A DNA stretch of 64,000 nt, taken from Pelagovum pacificum (GTDB taxonomy: Bacteria; Pseudomonadota; Alphaproteobacteria; Rhodobacterales; Rhodobacteraceae). Under the pieces are notes generated by a model. It did not search any database. It saw only the letters and a program-made list of their open reading frames with translations, and was not told the DNA's origin. Shown piece by piece: positions 1 to 10,119 of this stretch. The translations under genes and the position numbers were made by a program. The stretch is taken from the NCBI RefSeq assembly GCF_016134045.1, contig NZ_CP065915.1:3228501-3292500 (forward strand), given 5' to 3'. Each line of letters starts with the position of its first letter. The stretch's first letter is position 1.

Positions 1-771
1 GGCCGCGTGACGGCCCGTGCCGACGGCTCCGGGCGCTCGCGGATTGGCGAACTCTACCAGTCCGGCTCCATGAAACTGCTGTTTCCCCGCCCCTCCGCCA
101 CGGCGCTGGAGGCGGTCGCCCTGAATACCTCGGGCGGGCTGACCGGTGGGGACCGGCTGTCGCTGGAGATCGGAACCGAACCCGGTGCGGCGCTGACCTT
201 TTCCACACAAGCGGCCGAGCGCGCCTATGCCAGCACCGGCGATGTGCCGGCGCAGATGACGACATCGATCCACCTCGCTGGAGGCTCCCGCCTCGACTGG
301 CTGCCGCAGGAGACGATCCTGTTCGACCGCGCCCGCCTGTCGCGCCGCCTGACGGTGGAGATGGCGTGCGACGCCCGGCTGACACTGGTCGAGCCCGTCA
401 TCCTCGGGCGGGTCGCAATGGGTGAACGCTGCGGCGACGTCGCGTTCCGAGACAGCTGGGACATCCGGCGGGACGGGAAACTGATCTATGCTGACCGCAC
501 CCGGCTCGACGGTGACGTCAGCGCCCTGCTCGCCCGCACGGGCGCGGGTGCGGGCGCTTACGCGACGCTGGTTCACGTCGCCCCCGATGCCGAACGCCAC
601 CTCGCCCCGCTGCGCGCGACGCTGCCGGCACCGTCCGGCGTTTCGCTCTTGCGCGACGGCGTGCTGGTGGCAAGGTTGTTAACCGAAGACGGGTTCGCCC
701 TGCGCAGCCTCATCGTTCCGGCGATCGAGCGGCTGACGGACGGCCCGGTGCCGAAAGTATGGAGGCTCTGA
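1..771 (+). CDS. ureD: Urease accessory protein UreD, 5' partial
   Basis: UreD is the scaffold that binds apo-urease and recruits UreF and UreG for nickel insertion in the cytoplasm. The frame is open to the first base of the window and contains the UreD-type stretches [16 protein letters not shown] near the N-terminus and [11 protein letters not shown] at about residue 40. The visible 256 codons are slightly shorter than the usual 270-280, so a GTG at position 7 is more likely internal than the true start and some 15-25 residues lie upstream. The stop is 4 bases before ureA, which places it in the same operon. Identification is secure; the start cannot be seen. Confidence 0.93.
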   Translation, partial: GRVTARADGSGRSRIGELYQSGSMKLLFPRPSATALEAVALNTSGGLTGGDRLSLEIGTEPGAALTFSTQAAERAYASTGDVPAQMTTSIHLAGGSRLDWLPQETILFDRARLSRRLTVEMACDARLTLVEPVILGRVAMGERCGDVAFRDSWDIRRDGKLIYADRTRLDGDVSALLARTGAGAGAYATLVHVAPDAERHLAPLRATLPAPSGVSLLRDGVLVARLLTEDGFALRSLIVPAIERLTDGPVPKVWRL

Positions 772-775
772 CGAC

Positions 776-1078
776 ATGCAGCTGACCCCGCGCGAGAAGG
801 ACAAGCTCCTCGTCGCAATGGCCGCCGAGGTCGCCCGGAAACGGCGCGAACGCGGCGTGAAGCTCAACCATCCCGAAGCGATCGCGCTGATCACCGATGC
901 CGTCGTCGAAGGCGCTCGGGACGGCCGGACGGTCGCCGAGATGATGCAGGCGGGTGCGGCGGTGCTGACCCGTGCCGACGTGATGGAAGGCGTGGCCGAG
1001 ATGATCCACGAGGTGCAGGTCGAAGCGACGTTCCCGGACGGAACGAAGCTTGTGACGGTGCACGATCCCATTCGCTGA
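776..1078 (+). CDS. ureA: Urease gamma subunit
   Basis: Smallest structural subunit of urease, which hydrolyses urea to ammonia and carbamate. The 100-residue length is exactly that of the family. Typical blocks are [12 protein letters not shown] at the N-terminus, NHPEAIALI in the first third and [11 protein letters not shown] in the second half. It starts 4 bases after the ureD stop, so translation is probably coupled. A 57-base gap with a good ribosome-binding site separates it from the beta subunit. Confidence 0.97.
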   Translation: MQLTPREKDKLLVAMAAEVARKRRERGVKLNHPEAIALITDAVVEGARDGRTVAEMMQAGAAVLTRADVMEGVAEMIHEVQVEATFPDGTKLVTVHDPIR

Positions 1079-1135
1079 CAAAGACTTGCGCGCCCCGGTA
1101 GCGGGCGCAGACGGACGGACAGAGGAAGTATGGCG

Positions 1136-1804
1136 ATGATCCCAGGCGAAATCATTCCCGCGGATGGCGACATCCAGCTGAACCCGGACCGAAAGGCGAT
1201 CACCCTGATGGTTGCCAACACCGGCGACCGTCCCGTGCAGGTCGGCAGCCACTTCCATTTCCACGAGACGAACCCGGCGCTCGACTTCGACCGGGACGCG
1301 GCGCGGGGCATGCGGCTCGACATCGCGGCGGGCACCGCCGTCCGGTTCGAACCCGGCCAGCGGCGCGAAGTGTCGCTGATCCCGCTGGCGGGAGAGCGCA
1401 AGGTCTACGGCTTCAACCAGAAGATCATGGGTCCACTCGCGCTGGCGTTCGCGCTGCTGCTCGGCGTGCCGGACGGCTCCGCGGCAGAGGAGCTCGACTG
1501 CAGCGACGGCGGTACCACGCAGATGGAGATGAACGCCTGTTCGCAGCGCGACTACGAAGCGGCGGACGTGAAGCTGAACGAGGCGTGGGGCGAGGCGATC
1601 GAAACCGCCCGGACTTTTGGCTACGACGACAAATTGCTCACCGCCCAGCGCGCGTGGATCACCTACCGCGACGCGGCGTGCGAGGCCGAGGCGGCGACGT
1701 TCGAGGGCGGCTCGATGGCGCCACTCGTCCGCAACAGCTGCCTCGCTCGACTGACCGAAACACGAACGGAAGACCTGACGATTTTCAATGAACTAGACGG
1801 ATAA
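1136..1804 (+). CDS. ureB: Urease beta subunit fused to an LprI-like (DUF1311) domain
   Basis: Residues 1 to about 100 are a complete urease beta subunit (start [13 protein letters not shown], core [11 protein letters not shown], end GFNQKIMG). The frame does not stop where UreB normally ends. It runs into a hydrophobic stretch resembling a signal peptide ([13 protein letters not shown], then an Ala-rich end) and a domain of about 100 residues with the LprI/DUF1311 pattern: [34 protein letters not shown], and paired cysteines. The start at 1136 is chosen over ATG 1130 because the site AGAGGAAG (1121-1128) is 7 bases from 1136 but only 1 from 1130. An internal in-frame ATG at 1427 begins exactly at the hydrophobic stretch and could start a separate secreted protein. 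The two-domain reading frame is seen directly; whether one or two proteins are made is not known. Confidence 0.85.
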   Translation: MIPGEIIPADGDIQLNPDRKAITLMVANTGDRPVQVGSHFHFHETNPALDFDRDAARGMRLDIAAGTAVRFEPGQRREVSLIPLAGERKVYGFNQKIMGPLALAFALLLGVPDGSAAEELDCSDGGTTQMEMNACSQRDYEAADVKLNEAWGEAIETARTFGYDDKLLTAQRAWITYRDAACEAEAATFEGGSMAPLVRNSCLARLTETRTEDLTIFNELDG

Positions 1805-1833
1805 CCAACCGCAAACCCCGGGGGACCAAGGCC

Positions 1834-2649
1834 ATGTGCAACGCGTGTGTGATCAATAACGTGAAGAGCTCGATGCTATCGCGACGTGATTTCTTCCGGC
1901 GCAGCGCGGCGGTCGGCATCGCGGCGACAGCGGCTGGCGCGATTTCGGCGCGTCCGGCGCTTGCGCAGTCGACGGGAACGGTCACCGACCTGACCTGGGC
2001 GCTCGACGGCGACTTCCCGACCTTCGACGGCCTGCCCGGCATCATGTTCGAAGAGGACAAGACCTTCGACCCGGACGGTTACAAGATCTGGAAGGTGACC
2101 TTCTTCGAGCATTCCGGCACCCATATCGACGCACCGCTGCACTTCTCCGAAGACGGCACATCGGTCGACGAGCTCGACCCGTCCTCGCTGGTCTGCCCGC
2201 TCTGCATCATCGACATCAAGTCGAAGGCCGCGGACGACCCGAACGCGATGCTCGAGCCCGAAGACATCGAGGCCTTCATCTCCGCCAACGGCGACATCCC
2301 GGAAGGCGCGTGTGTCGCGATGAATTCCGGCTGGGCGGACAAGATGGGTGAAGAAGGCTACCGAAACGACGCCGACGGCAATTTCACCTTCCCCGGGTTC
2401 GCGAAGAGCGCGACCGACATGCTGTCGGAGATGGGCGTCGCCGCGATCGGCGTCGATACGCTTTCGCTCGACCCCGGCAACTCGGCCGATTTCGCGGTTC
2501 ACTATTCCTGGCTGCCCTCGGGGCACTACGGGATCGAGAACCTCGCCAACCTCGATCAGCTTCCGGCGACCGGGGCGACGCTGTTCGTCGGTGCTCCCAA
2601 GCACAAGGGCGGCACCGGCGGTCCCGCCCGTATTCTGGCACTGACCTGA
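1834..2649 (+). CDS. Tat-exported cyclase/kynurenine-formamidase-like metallohydrolase
   Basis: Member of the cyclase family (PF04199), metal-dependent amide or ester hydrolases that include bacterial kynurenine formamidase. The signature HSGTHIDAPLHF is at residues 93-104, giving metal ligands H93, H97, D99 and H103. The N-terminus has a twin-arginine motif LSRRDFF (residues 15-21), a hydrophobic stretch and an ALAQ cleavage site near residue 45, so the enzyme should fold in the cytoplasm and be exported to the periplasm. The first residues are MCNACVI. It lies inside the urease operon, 29 bases after the ureB fusion, and 3 bases separate it from the AhpD-like gene. An amidase making ammonia or a urea-related product would fit the context, but the substrate cannot be read from the sequence. 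Confidence 0.85.
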   Translation: MCNACVINNVKSSMLSRRDFFRRSAAVGIAATAAGAISARPALAQSTGTVTDLTWALDGDFPTFDGLPGIMFEEDKTFDPDGYKIWKVTFFEHSGTHIDAPLHFSEDGTSVDELDPSSLVCPLCIIDIKSKAADDPNAMLEPEDIEAFISANGDIPEGACVAMNSGWADKMGEEGYRNDADGNFTFPGFAKSATDMLSEMGVAAIGVDTLSLDPGNSADFAVHYSWLPSGHYGIENLANLDQLPATGATLFVGAPKHKGGTGGPARILALT

Positions 2650-2652
2650 ACC

Positions 2653-3051
2653 ATGGCGACCGTGCCCCTTCTTTCCGATGAAGAGGCCGGGCCCCGCGCC
2701 CGCGCCGTCTTCGAAGCGATCCGCGAGGCGCGAGGCACGGACTACGTGAACAACTTCTGGCGCGCCCTCGCCCATGACGAGGCCGCGCTCGAGGAGACAT
2801 GGGCGCGCCTCTCCAGGCTGATGGGACCGGGCGCGCTTGATCCACTGGTGAAAGAGCTGATCTACATTGCCGTCTCGACCGCCAACGGGTGCAGTTACTG
2901 CGTCCACTCCCACACCGCAGCCGCCAAGGCGAAGGGTATGACGCCCGAGATGCATGCCGAACTCGTCGCGACGATCGCGATGGCGAACCAGACCAACGCG
3001 CAGGTCACCGCGCTTCAGGTGCCGGTCGACGACAGGTTCGACGAAGCATGA
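2653..3051 (+). CDS. Carboxymuconolactone decarboxylase/AhpD-like protein
   Basis: Single-domain CMD/AhpD-fold protein of 132 residues. The redox motif C80-S-Y-C83-x3-H87 (CSYCVHSH) is that of AhpD-type thiol peroxidase partners rather than of true carboxymuconolactone decarboxylases, which lack the cysteine pair. The helix LDPLVKELIYIAVSTANG before it is typical. No signal peptide is seen, so it is cytoplasmic. It is packed between the exported cyclase and a phasin-like gene whose ATG overlaps its stop (ATGA). The role in a urease locus is unknown; a peroxide- or thiol-linked function is inferred from the motif only. Confidence 0.85.
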   Translation: MATVPLLSDEEAGPRARAVFEAIREARGTDYVNNFWRALAHDEAALEETWARLSRLMGPGALDPLVKELIYIAVSTANGCSYCVHSHTAAAKAKGMTPEMHAELVATIAMANQTNAQVTALQVPVDDRFDEA

Positions 3052-3362
3052 GACCGACACTCTTCATGTCCCCCGCCGACTGCATCCGGCTTTCGACCGC
3101 GTGCTGGCGACTCTGGGTCGACGCGCAATCCGTCGTGGCGCACCGCATGTTCGGGTTCGCGATGCTCGAGCGATCCTCCCCGTCCGAGATCGGACGGATG
3201 CTTGCCGAAAAGCCCGCCGCATTCGGTGAGGCCGCGCTGGCCGCGACCCAGGCCGTGATGGCGGGCAAGCGCCCCGACCAGATCGCTCTCGCCGCGATGG
3301 CCCCGGTGGAGCGCCGCGCCCACGGCAATGCCCGTCGCCTCGACAAGCGGGGGCGGTCCTGA
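3048..3362 (+). CDS. Small phasin-like protein (Rhodobacterales family often labelled antifreeze protein)
   Basis: A 104-residue alpha-helical protein starting at the ATG that overlaps the previous stop. The pattern of aromatic residues in the first third (CWRLWVDAQSVVAHRMFGFAM), followed by a block with SPSEIGRMLAEKPAAFGEAALA and a basic end (ANARRLDK-like), resembles small phasin-type proteins of roseobacters. Database labels of antifreeze protein for such genes are not supported by any motif visible here. No signal peptide. Function unknown; an association with polyhydroxyalkanoate granules is a guess from the phasin-like layout. Confidence 0.6.
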   Translation: MRPTLFMSPADCIRLSTACWRLWVDAQSVVAHRMFGFAMLERSSPSEIGRMLAEKPAAFGEAALAATQAVMAGKRPDQIALAAMAPVERRAHGNARRLDKRGRS

Positions 3363-3667
3363 TGGCGGGCCTGCGCACCACACGGCGGGTCCGCTGGACT
3401 AGGTGGCTGGCGCTGTCACCCCTCCTGCTGCTGGGGGCCTGCGCGACGGCCCCCGCCGCGACGGAAGGCACACGCGGTTTCTTCTGGGGCCTGATCGACG
3501 GGGGCGTCGCCCCGATCGCCTTTGTCATCTCGATCTTCTCGGACAGCGTCGCGATGTACGGCGTTCCGAACTCCGGAGGCTGGTACGATTTCGGCTTCCT
3601 GATCGGCCTGTCCTGCATCTGGGGCGGAGGCGGAACGGCCGCCAGCCGGCGCAGAAAACGCAAATGA
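3362..3667 (+). CDS. Small predicted lipoprotein
   Basis: A 101-residue protein that begins at a TGATG overlap with the preceding gene. A basic N-terminus (RTTRRVRWTRW) is followed by a hydrophobic core and a lipobox LGAC with the cysteine near residue 28. A second hydrophobic stretch (GGVAPIAFVISIFSDSVAMY) and a glycine-rich segment follow, and the C-terminus is very basic (RRRKRK). It may be an inner-membrane-anchored lipoprotein. It closes the four-gene block between ureB and ureC; 83 bases then lead to ureC. I do not recognise the family. Confidence 0.75.
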   Translation: MAGLRTTRRVRWTRWLALSPLLLLGACATAPAATEGTRGFFWGLIDGGVAPIAFVISIFSDSVAMYGVPNSGGWYDFGFLIGLSCIWGGGGTAASRRRKRK

Positions 3668-3750
3668 CCGGCCCTTCGACATTGAACAGTGCTTACGGCA
3701 CAGCGACCCTCCGGGTCCGCGCTGCCGGGACGAACGAAAGGAACAGCTAG

Positions 3751-5508
<1,758 letters not shown>

Positions 5509-5534
5509 TGCATATCGCAGAAAGGATTATGAGT

Positions 5535-6134
5535 ATGGATAGTCTGAAGACAGCATTTCTTCTGGCGGCCGTTGGCGCCACGCCGCTCGCCGCGCAGACT
5601 GCCTGCCCGACCGCCGAAGACCTCGGTGCAGGTGTGCAGCTGACGCTGGAAGACGGCACGATCGAGACGTTCCGCCCCCTGACGGCAGACGTGATCCGCG
5701 TGACCGGCGGCGACGTCGACGAGGGAGAGACCTACTCTCTCGACCTCGGGAAAGGCGTTTTCACGCTGGTGTTCCAGGACCTCTACGAGGGCGAGCTCGA
5801 CGCCAGCGCCCGGTCGGTCTACGCCTACCCGGTGCCACCCGGCGAACTGCCGGACATCACACCGAACGCCACGTTCGAATTGCAGCCGGTCGTGCTCGAG
5901 TTCGGCGACCTCTACGGCGAGTCAGAGCGGTACGAGACCAGCGCCGCCTACGACCTTCAGATCGGGGACTGCACTTACGAGGCGATCGACATCCTCGTCA
6001 GCTACGGCGACGACGACACCTATGTCGATGGCCTGACCTACATTACCGAACTTGGCATCGCCTACCTCGCCTTCTGGGTCGAGTCCGACGAGCGGACCGA
6101 CACGCCCGCCGCCAACATCACGGTCGTGCAATGA
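5535..6134 (+). CDS. Secreted protein of unknown function in the urease operon
   Basis: Protein of 199 residues with a clear signal peptide (MDSLKTAFLLAAVGATPLAAQ) and a mature part rich in Asp, Glu and Tyr with two or three cysteines (TACP near the N-terminus, GDCTY later). The start at 5535 has AGAAAGGA 8 bases upstream; in-frame ATGs at 5508 and 5529 are possible but fit less well. Beta-rich sequence is likely, with no hydrophobic segment after the signal peptide. It lies between ureC and ureE and its stop overlaps the ureE start (ATGA). A small gene between ureC and ureE has also been described in Rhodobacter capsulatus; I cannot say whether it is related. Function unknown. Confidence 0.8.
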   Translation: MDSLKTAFLLAAVGATPLAAQTACPTAEDLGAGVQLTLEDGTIETFRPLTADVIRVTGGDVDEGETYSLDLGKGVFTLVFQDLYEGELDASARSVYAYPVPPGELPDITPNATFELQPVVLEFGDLYGESERYETSAAYDLQIGDCTYEAIDILVSYGDDDTYVDGLTYITELGIAYLAFWVESDERTDTPAANITVVQ

Positions 6135-6673
6135 CGGACCTCCCCGCCGCCGGATCGGTGCTGCGCGCCGCCGACAGGGCGGGGAAGACGCCGTTCGATC
6201 TCGTGCCGCTGACCTACGACGAGCGGATGCTTCGACGCCGCAGGCTTGTCACCGCGCACGACGAGGGGTTTCTCGTCGACCTGCCACAGACGGTGTCCGT
6301 CGATCAGGGCGATTGCTTTGCGCTGGCCGACGGACGGCTGGTGGAGGTCATTGCGGCGGAGGAAGAGCTGCTCGAGGTCTCGGCCGGAGTGGAGGCTGTC
6401 GCCCGGATCGCCTGGCACATCGGCAACCGTCATGCGCCGGCGCAGATCGAAAGTGGCGAAGGTACACCGCGCATCCTGATCCGTCGTGACCCGGTACTGG
6501 CGAAGATGCTGGAACAGCTCGGCGCGACCGTGACGGAGGTGCGCGAACCGTTCCGACCCGAGGGCGGGGCCTATGGCGTCGGCCGCACGATGGGACATTC
6601 CCACGGTGACGGTCACTCCCACGCGCATGACCATCACGACCATACGCACGACCACCATCACCGCGATCACTGA
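6131..6673 (+). CDS. ureE: Urease accessory protein UreE, nickel metallochaperone
   Basis: UreE carries nickel to the UreDFG-apourease complex. The 180-residue protein has the N-terminal peptide-binding domain with DLPQTVSVDQGD, a central metal-binding domain with IAWHIGNRHAPAQIE, and a histidine-rich tail of about 25 residues (HSHGDGHSHAHDHHDHTHDH) that should bind several nickel ions. The GTG/ATG question does not arise: the ATG overlaps the stop of the secreted protein, and ureF follows 2 bases after the stop. Confidence 0.97.
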   Translation: MTDLPAAGSVLRAADRAGKTPFDLVPLTYDERMLRRRRLVTAHDEGFLVDLPQTVSVDQGDCFALADGRLVEVIAAEEELLEVSAGVEAVARIAWHIGNRHAPAQIESGEGTPRILIRRDPVLAKMLEQLGATVTEVREPFRPEGGAYGVGRTMGHSHGDGHSHAHDHHDHTHDHHHRDH

Positions 6674-6675
6674 CC

Positions 6676-7311
6676 ATGCAGGCCGATGCCCGCCTCCTTC
6701 TGACGCAATGGACCTCGGCCAGCTTTCCGACCGGGGCTTTCGCGTGGTCGCACGGGCTGGAACAGGCAATCGCCGAAGGCGCCGTTCGGGACGCCGCAAG
6801 CCTGACCGACTGGCTTCGCGACCTGCTGCACCACGGAACCGGCCGCAACGATGCCATCCTGATCGCGCTGGCGTTTCATGCCGAAGACCCCGCTCCCGTC
6901 GCCGCACTCGCCGATGCCCTGTCGCCCTCCGTCGAGCGGCGGAAGGAAGCGCTCGGCACCGGTGGCGCCCTTGCCCGCACGCTGCGCGACGCCTGGGACC
7001 TGCCCGTGCCCGACATGCCCTACCCCGTCGCGCTCGGCCATGCGGCGCAACTTGCAGGCCTTCCGGTGGCGGACGTGATCGCCCAGCACCTGCAGGCGTT
7101 CCTGACGAACCTCGTGCAATGTGCTTTGCGGCTCATGCCACTTGGCCAGACGGGCGGACAGCGCGTGCTCCGCGCCCTGCTCGACGACATACCGTCGCTG
7201 GCGGAGGCTCTCGCCCACGCGACCGAAGACGACCTCGGCAGCGCGGCCTTCGCCATCGACACAGCCTCGATGCGGCACGAAACCCTCGAACCCCGGCTTT
7301 TCCGTTCGTGA
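6676..7311 (+). CDS. ureF: Urease accessory protein UreF
   Basis: UreF bridges UreD and UreG during GTP-dependent activation of urease. The 211-residue helical protein begins with the family block [22 protein letters not shown] and contains [13 protein letters not shown] and [21 protein letters not shown]. Length and order in the operon (E-F-G) are standard. It starts 2 bases after ureE and 28 bases separate its stop from ureG. Confidence 0.97.
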   Translation: MQADARLLLTQWTSASFPTGAFAWSHGLEQAIAEGAVRDAASLTDWLRDLLHHGTGRNDAILIALAFHAEDPAPVAALADALSPSVERRKEALGTGGALARTLRDAWDLPVPDMPYPVALGHAAQLAGLPVADVIAQHLQAFLTNLVQCALRLMPLGQTGGQRVLRALLDDIPSLAEALAHATEDDLGSAAFAIDTASMRHETLEPRLFRS

Positions 7312-7339
7312 CGGGCCGGGACAACCGAAAGGACTGGAC

Positions 7340-7975
7340 ATGACCTCCTCCAACGGCCCCCTTCGAGTCGGCATCGGCGGACCTGTCGGTGCGGGCAAGA
7401 CGACCCTGACCGCCCGCCTCGCCGAGCGACTGAAGGACAGGCTGAGCATCGCGGTCATCACCAACGACATCTACACGCAGGAGGATGCCGAGGCGCTGAT
7501 GCGGATGCAGATCCTGCCCGGCGACCGTATCCTCGGGGTCGAGACGGGCGGTTGCCCGCATACCGCGATCCGCGAGGATGCCTCGATCAACCTCGCCGCC
7601 GTGGACGAGTTGCGCGGCCGGCATCCCGACCTCGACGTGATCCTGATCGAGTCCGGCGGCGACAACCTGTCGGCCACCTTCTCGCCGGAGCTCGCGGACG
7701 TCACGATCTACGTGATCGACGTCGCCGCGGGTGAGGAGATCCCGCGAAAAGGCGGTCCCGCGATCACCCGGTCGGACGTGCTGGTCATCAACAAGACGGA
7801 CCTCGCGCCACATGTCGGCGCGTCGCTGGAGGTGATGGAGCGTGACGCCGCCCGAATGCGCGGCAGCCGTCCGACGGTCTTCACGAGCCTGCGCAAGGGC
7901 GATGGCATCGACGCGGTGATCGCCCACCTCGCCGAAGTCGGCGGCCTGCCCCTCGTTTCGACCGCAGCCGAGTAG
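7340..7975 (+). CDS. ureG: Urease accessory GTPase UreG
   Basis: SIMIBI-class GTPase that drives nickel delivery. Visible motifs are Walker [10 protein letters not shown] (residues 13-21), the nickel-binding CPH motif with C72 and H74 ([13 protein letters not shown]), [18 protein letters not shown], and the guanine-specificity motif NKTD. Length is 211 residues. The start at 7340 has CGAAAGGA about 10 bases upstream; longer upstream frame is non-coding overlap with ureF. It is the last urease gene, and its stop is only 2 bases from that of the convergent dehydrogenase, leaving no room for a separate terminator. Confidence 0.97.
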   Translation: MTSSNGPLRVGIGGPVGAGKTTLTARLAERLKDRLSIAVITNDIYTQEDAEALMRMQILPGDRILGVETGGCPHTAIREDASINLAAVDELRGRHPDLDVILIESGGDNLSATFSPELADVTIYVIDVAAGEEIPRKGGPAITRSDVLVINKTDLAPHVGASLEVMERDAARMRGSRPTVFTSLRKGDGIDAVIAHLAEVGGLPLVSTAAE

Positions 7976-7977
7976 GC

Positions 7978-8925
7978 TCAGACGGCCTGCGGCAGGGGGC
8001 GTCCCTCGGCCCAGGCCTTCGCGTTGTCGACGGCCATCATGCCCATCGCGACGCGCGTTTCGTAAGTCGCGCTGCCGAGGTGGGGCAGCAGAACGCAGTT
8101 CTCCAGCGCGCGCAGGCGCTCGGGCACGTGGGGCTCGTTCTCGTAGACGTCGAGCCCGGCTCCCGCGATGGTTCCAGCCTCCAGCGCGTCGATCAGCGCG
8201 GCCTCATCCACGACCTCGCCCCGCGCGATGTTGACGAAGATACCCTCGGGACGCATCGCGGCGAGCGCCTCCGCATCGATCAGGTGCGTGGTCGCCGGCC
8301 CGCCGGGCACGGTGACGACGACGATGTCGGCGCGATGCATCAGGTCGTGCAGGCTGTCGACCTGCTCTGCCGGGACGGGCGCGTCCTTCCTGGACCGGTT
8401 GTGGTAGATCACCTTCATGTCGAAACCGTGGTGGCACTTCCGCGCGACCGCAGCGCCGATCCGGCCCATGCCGACGATGCCGACCGTCTTTCCGGTGACA
8501 TGCGTGCCGAGCATCGACTTCGGCCCGAAGCCGCCCCACGCGCCGGAGCGCAGCAACCGCTCCCCCTCACCCGCGCGGCGGCAGGTCGACAGGATCAGCG
8601 TCATGCCGATGTCCGCCGTCGCATCCGTCAGGACGTCCGGCGTGTTGGATACGACGAGGCCTGCAGCTTTCGCCGCATCGACGTCGATGTGGTTGTAGCC
8701 CACGCCGAAGTTGGCGAGCACCTTGCAGCGAATGTCTCCGGCGGCCGCGAAGGTTTCCGCGCCGAAGTCGTCGCCGAGCGTGGGGATCATCGCGTCGTAA
8801 TCCTGCAACGCGGTGGCGGCGGCGGCACGGTCCAGCGCCTCGGTCCCGATGGTCACATCGAACATCTCTCGCGCGGCTTCGATCACGGGCGGCAGCGGCT
8901 CACGGCTGATGAACAGCGTCTTCAA
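7978..8925 (-). CDS. D-2-hydroxyacid dehydrogenase (glyoxylate/hydroxypyruvate reductase type)
   Basis: NAD(P)-dependent reductase of the D-isomer-specific 2-hydroxyacid dehydrogenase family, 315 residues. The Rossmann motif appears as VGIVGMGRIGAAVA in the middle, the catalytic arginine in NIARGEVVDEAAL, and the catalytic histidine in LLPHLGSATYETR. The sequence is closest in style to glycerate dehydrogenase/glyoxylate reductase proteins, but the exact substrate is not fixed by these motifs. Its ATG overlaps the stop of the tRNA-binding protein gene by 4 bases, making it the last gene of the proC operon. Confidence 0.9.
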   Translation of the reverse strand: MKTLFISREPLPPVIEAAREMFDVTIGTEALDRAAAATALQDYDAMIPTLGDDFGAETFAAAGDIRCKVLANFGVGYNHIDVDAAKAAGLVVSNTPDVLTDATADIGMTLILSTCRRAGEGERLLRSGAWGGFGPKSMLGTHVTGKTVGIVGMGRIGAAVARKCHHGFDMKVIYHNRSRKDAPVPAEQVDSLHDLMHRADIVVVTVPGGPATTHLIDAEALAAMRPEGIFVNIARGEVVDEAALIDALEAGTIAGAGLDVYENEPHVPERLRALENCVLLPHLGSATYETRVAMGMMAVDNAKAWAEGRPLPQAV

Positions 8926-9260
8926 TGCAGGCGACCTCCGACCGGGACTGTCTTGTCAGGTGCGACGAGAACGATGGCGCCCTCTTCATCCGGCACGCCG
9001 AGGACGAGGACTTCGGACATGAACTTGCCGATCTGGCGGGGCGGGAAGTTGACGACCGCCATCACCCGGCGCCCGATCAGCGTTTCCGGCGTGTAATGCA
9101 CGGTGATCTGTGCCGAGGTCTTCTTCTCCCCGATCTCGTCGCCGAAACTGATCCACATCTTGATCGCGGGCTTGCGCGCCTCGGGGAAGGGCTCGGCGTG
9201 GGTGATCTCACCCACGCGGATATCGACCGCGAGGAAGTCGTCGAAGGTGATCTCAGCCAC
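8922..9260 (-). CDS. CsaA-like tRNA-binding domain protein
   Basis: A stand-alone OB-fold protein of 112 residues from the tRNA-binding domain family (PF01588), close to the secretion chaperone CsaA. Family blocks seen are FLAVDIRVGEI near the N-terminus, INFGDE-like ISFGDEIG, TSAQIT, and the end block VVNFPPRQIGKFMSEVLVLG. CsaA has been linked to protein export and tRNA binding in Bacillus; the role here is not known. It overlaps proC by 8 bases upstream and the dehydrogenase by 4 bases downstream, so the three genes form one tight operon. Confidence 0.9.
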   Translation of the reverse strand: MAEITFDDFLAVDIRVGEITHAEPFPEARKPAIKMWISFGDEIGEKKTSAQITVHYTPETLIGRRVMAVVNFPPRQIGKFMSEVLVLGVPDEEGAIVLVAPDKTVPVGGRLH

Positions 9261-10068
9261 GGGACAATTCCTTCGAGCGTTCGGCGGCGGCCTTTACGGC
9301 GCGGCGCAGCAGGGCGGGGAAGCCGTTCGTTTCATCCATCAGAACCTCGAGCGCGGCCTGCGTCGTGCCGTTGGGCGAGGTGACGTTGCGACGAAGCTGA
9401 TCCGGTGCCTCGTCCGCGTCCTCGGCCAACTGGCCGGCACCGCCCACAGTCGCCTTGGCGAGCGCCATGGCGAGGTCCGGCGGCAGCCCTTCGGCCTCCC
9501 CCGCTGCGGCGAGCGTTTCGACAAGGTGGAAGACGTAGGCCGGGCCAGAGCCCGACACGGCGGTTACCGCGTCCATCTGGTGTTCGCCCTCAAGGCGAAC
9601 GACTTGCCCGACCGAGGTCAGCAGCGCTTCGGCAAGCGAAAGGTGATCTTCGCCGACGTTCGCGTTTCCGGCGATCGCGGTGATGCCTCGACCAATGGCG
9701 GCGGGAGTGTTCGGCATGGCGCGGATGATGGGGGCGGAGTCGCCGAACGCCGCTTCGTAGCGGGACAATGGTGTACCGGCAGCGACAGACAGGATCAGCG
9801 TCTTTCCGGAGCCGAATGTCTCACGCCCCGCGAGCGCCTCGTCCATGATCTGAGGCTTCACGGCAACCAGAAGGATCGCCGGATCGGCGGGGAGAGGCTC
9901 ATTGATGTGAACCCCCTGCGCCTGAAGCCAGTCTGAGGGGTTCGGATCGGCGACGTGGACGGACCCGGGCGGCAGACCGCCTTTCAGCCATCCGGCGAGC
10001 ATCGCCGATCCCATCTTTCCACAGCCAAGCAGCACGAGGCCGCGGGCAGTTACGTCATCCATGTTCAT
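9253..10068 (-). CDS. proC: Pyrroline-5-carboxylate reductase
   Basis: Last step of proline synthesis, reducing pyrroline-5-carboxylate with NADPH. The N-terminal Rossmann motif LLGCGKMGSAML and the C-terminal block TAVSGSGPAYVFHLVETLA, with QVVRLEGEHQMDAVTAVSGSG before it, are typical. The start is placed at 10068 (MNMDD); an ATG six bases further in is also possible, and the frame is open another 12 codons upstream without family similarity. First gene of the operon that continues with csaA-like and dehydrogenase genes; the reason for this grouping is unclear. Confidence 0.94.
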   Translation of the reverse strand: MNMDDVTARGLVLLGCGKMGSAMLAGWLKGGLPPGSVHVADPNPSDWLQAQGVHINEPLPADPAILLVAVKPQIMDEALAGRETFGSGKTLILSVAAGTPLSRYEAAFGDSAPIIRAMPNTPAAIGRGITAIAGNANVGEDHLSLAEALLTSVGQVVRLEGEHQMDAVTAVSGSGPAYVFHLVETLAAAGEAEGLPPDLAMALAKATVGGAGQLAEDADEAPDQLRRNVTSPNGTTQAALEVLMDETNGFPALLRRAVKAAAERSKELSRG

Positions 10069-10119
10069 GGCGCGCACTTTCGCCACGCGGCCGCGTGGAT
10101 GCAAGCCGTTAGGCGATGA

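Noticed and set aside
3048..3362. Antifreeze function for the small protein in the ure operon
   Set aside because: The name circulates in databases, but there are no ice-binding repeats or Thr-rich faces in this sequence.
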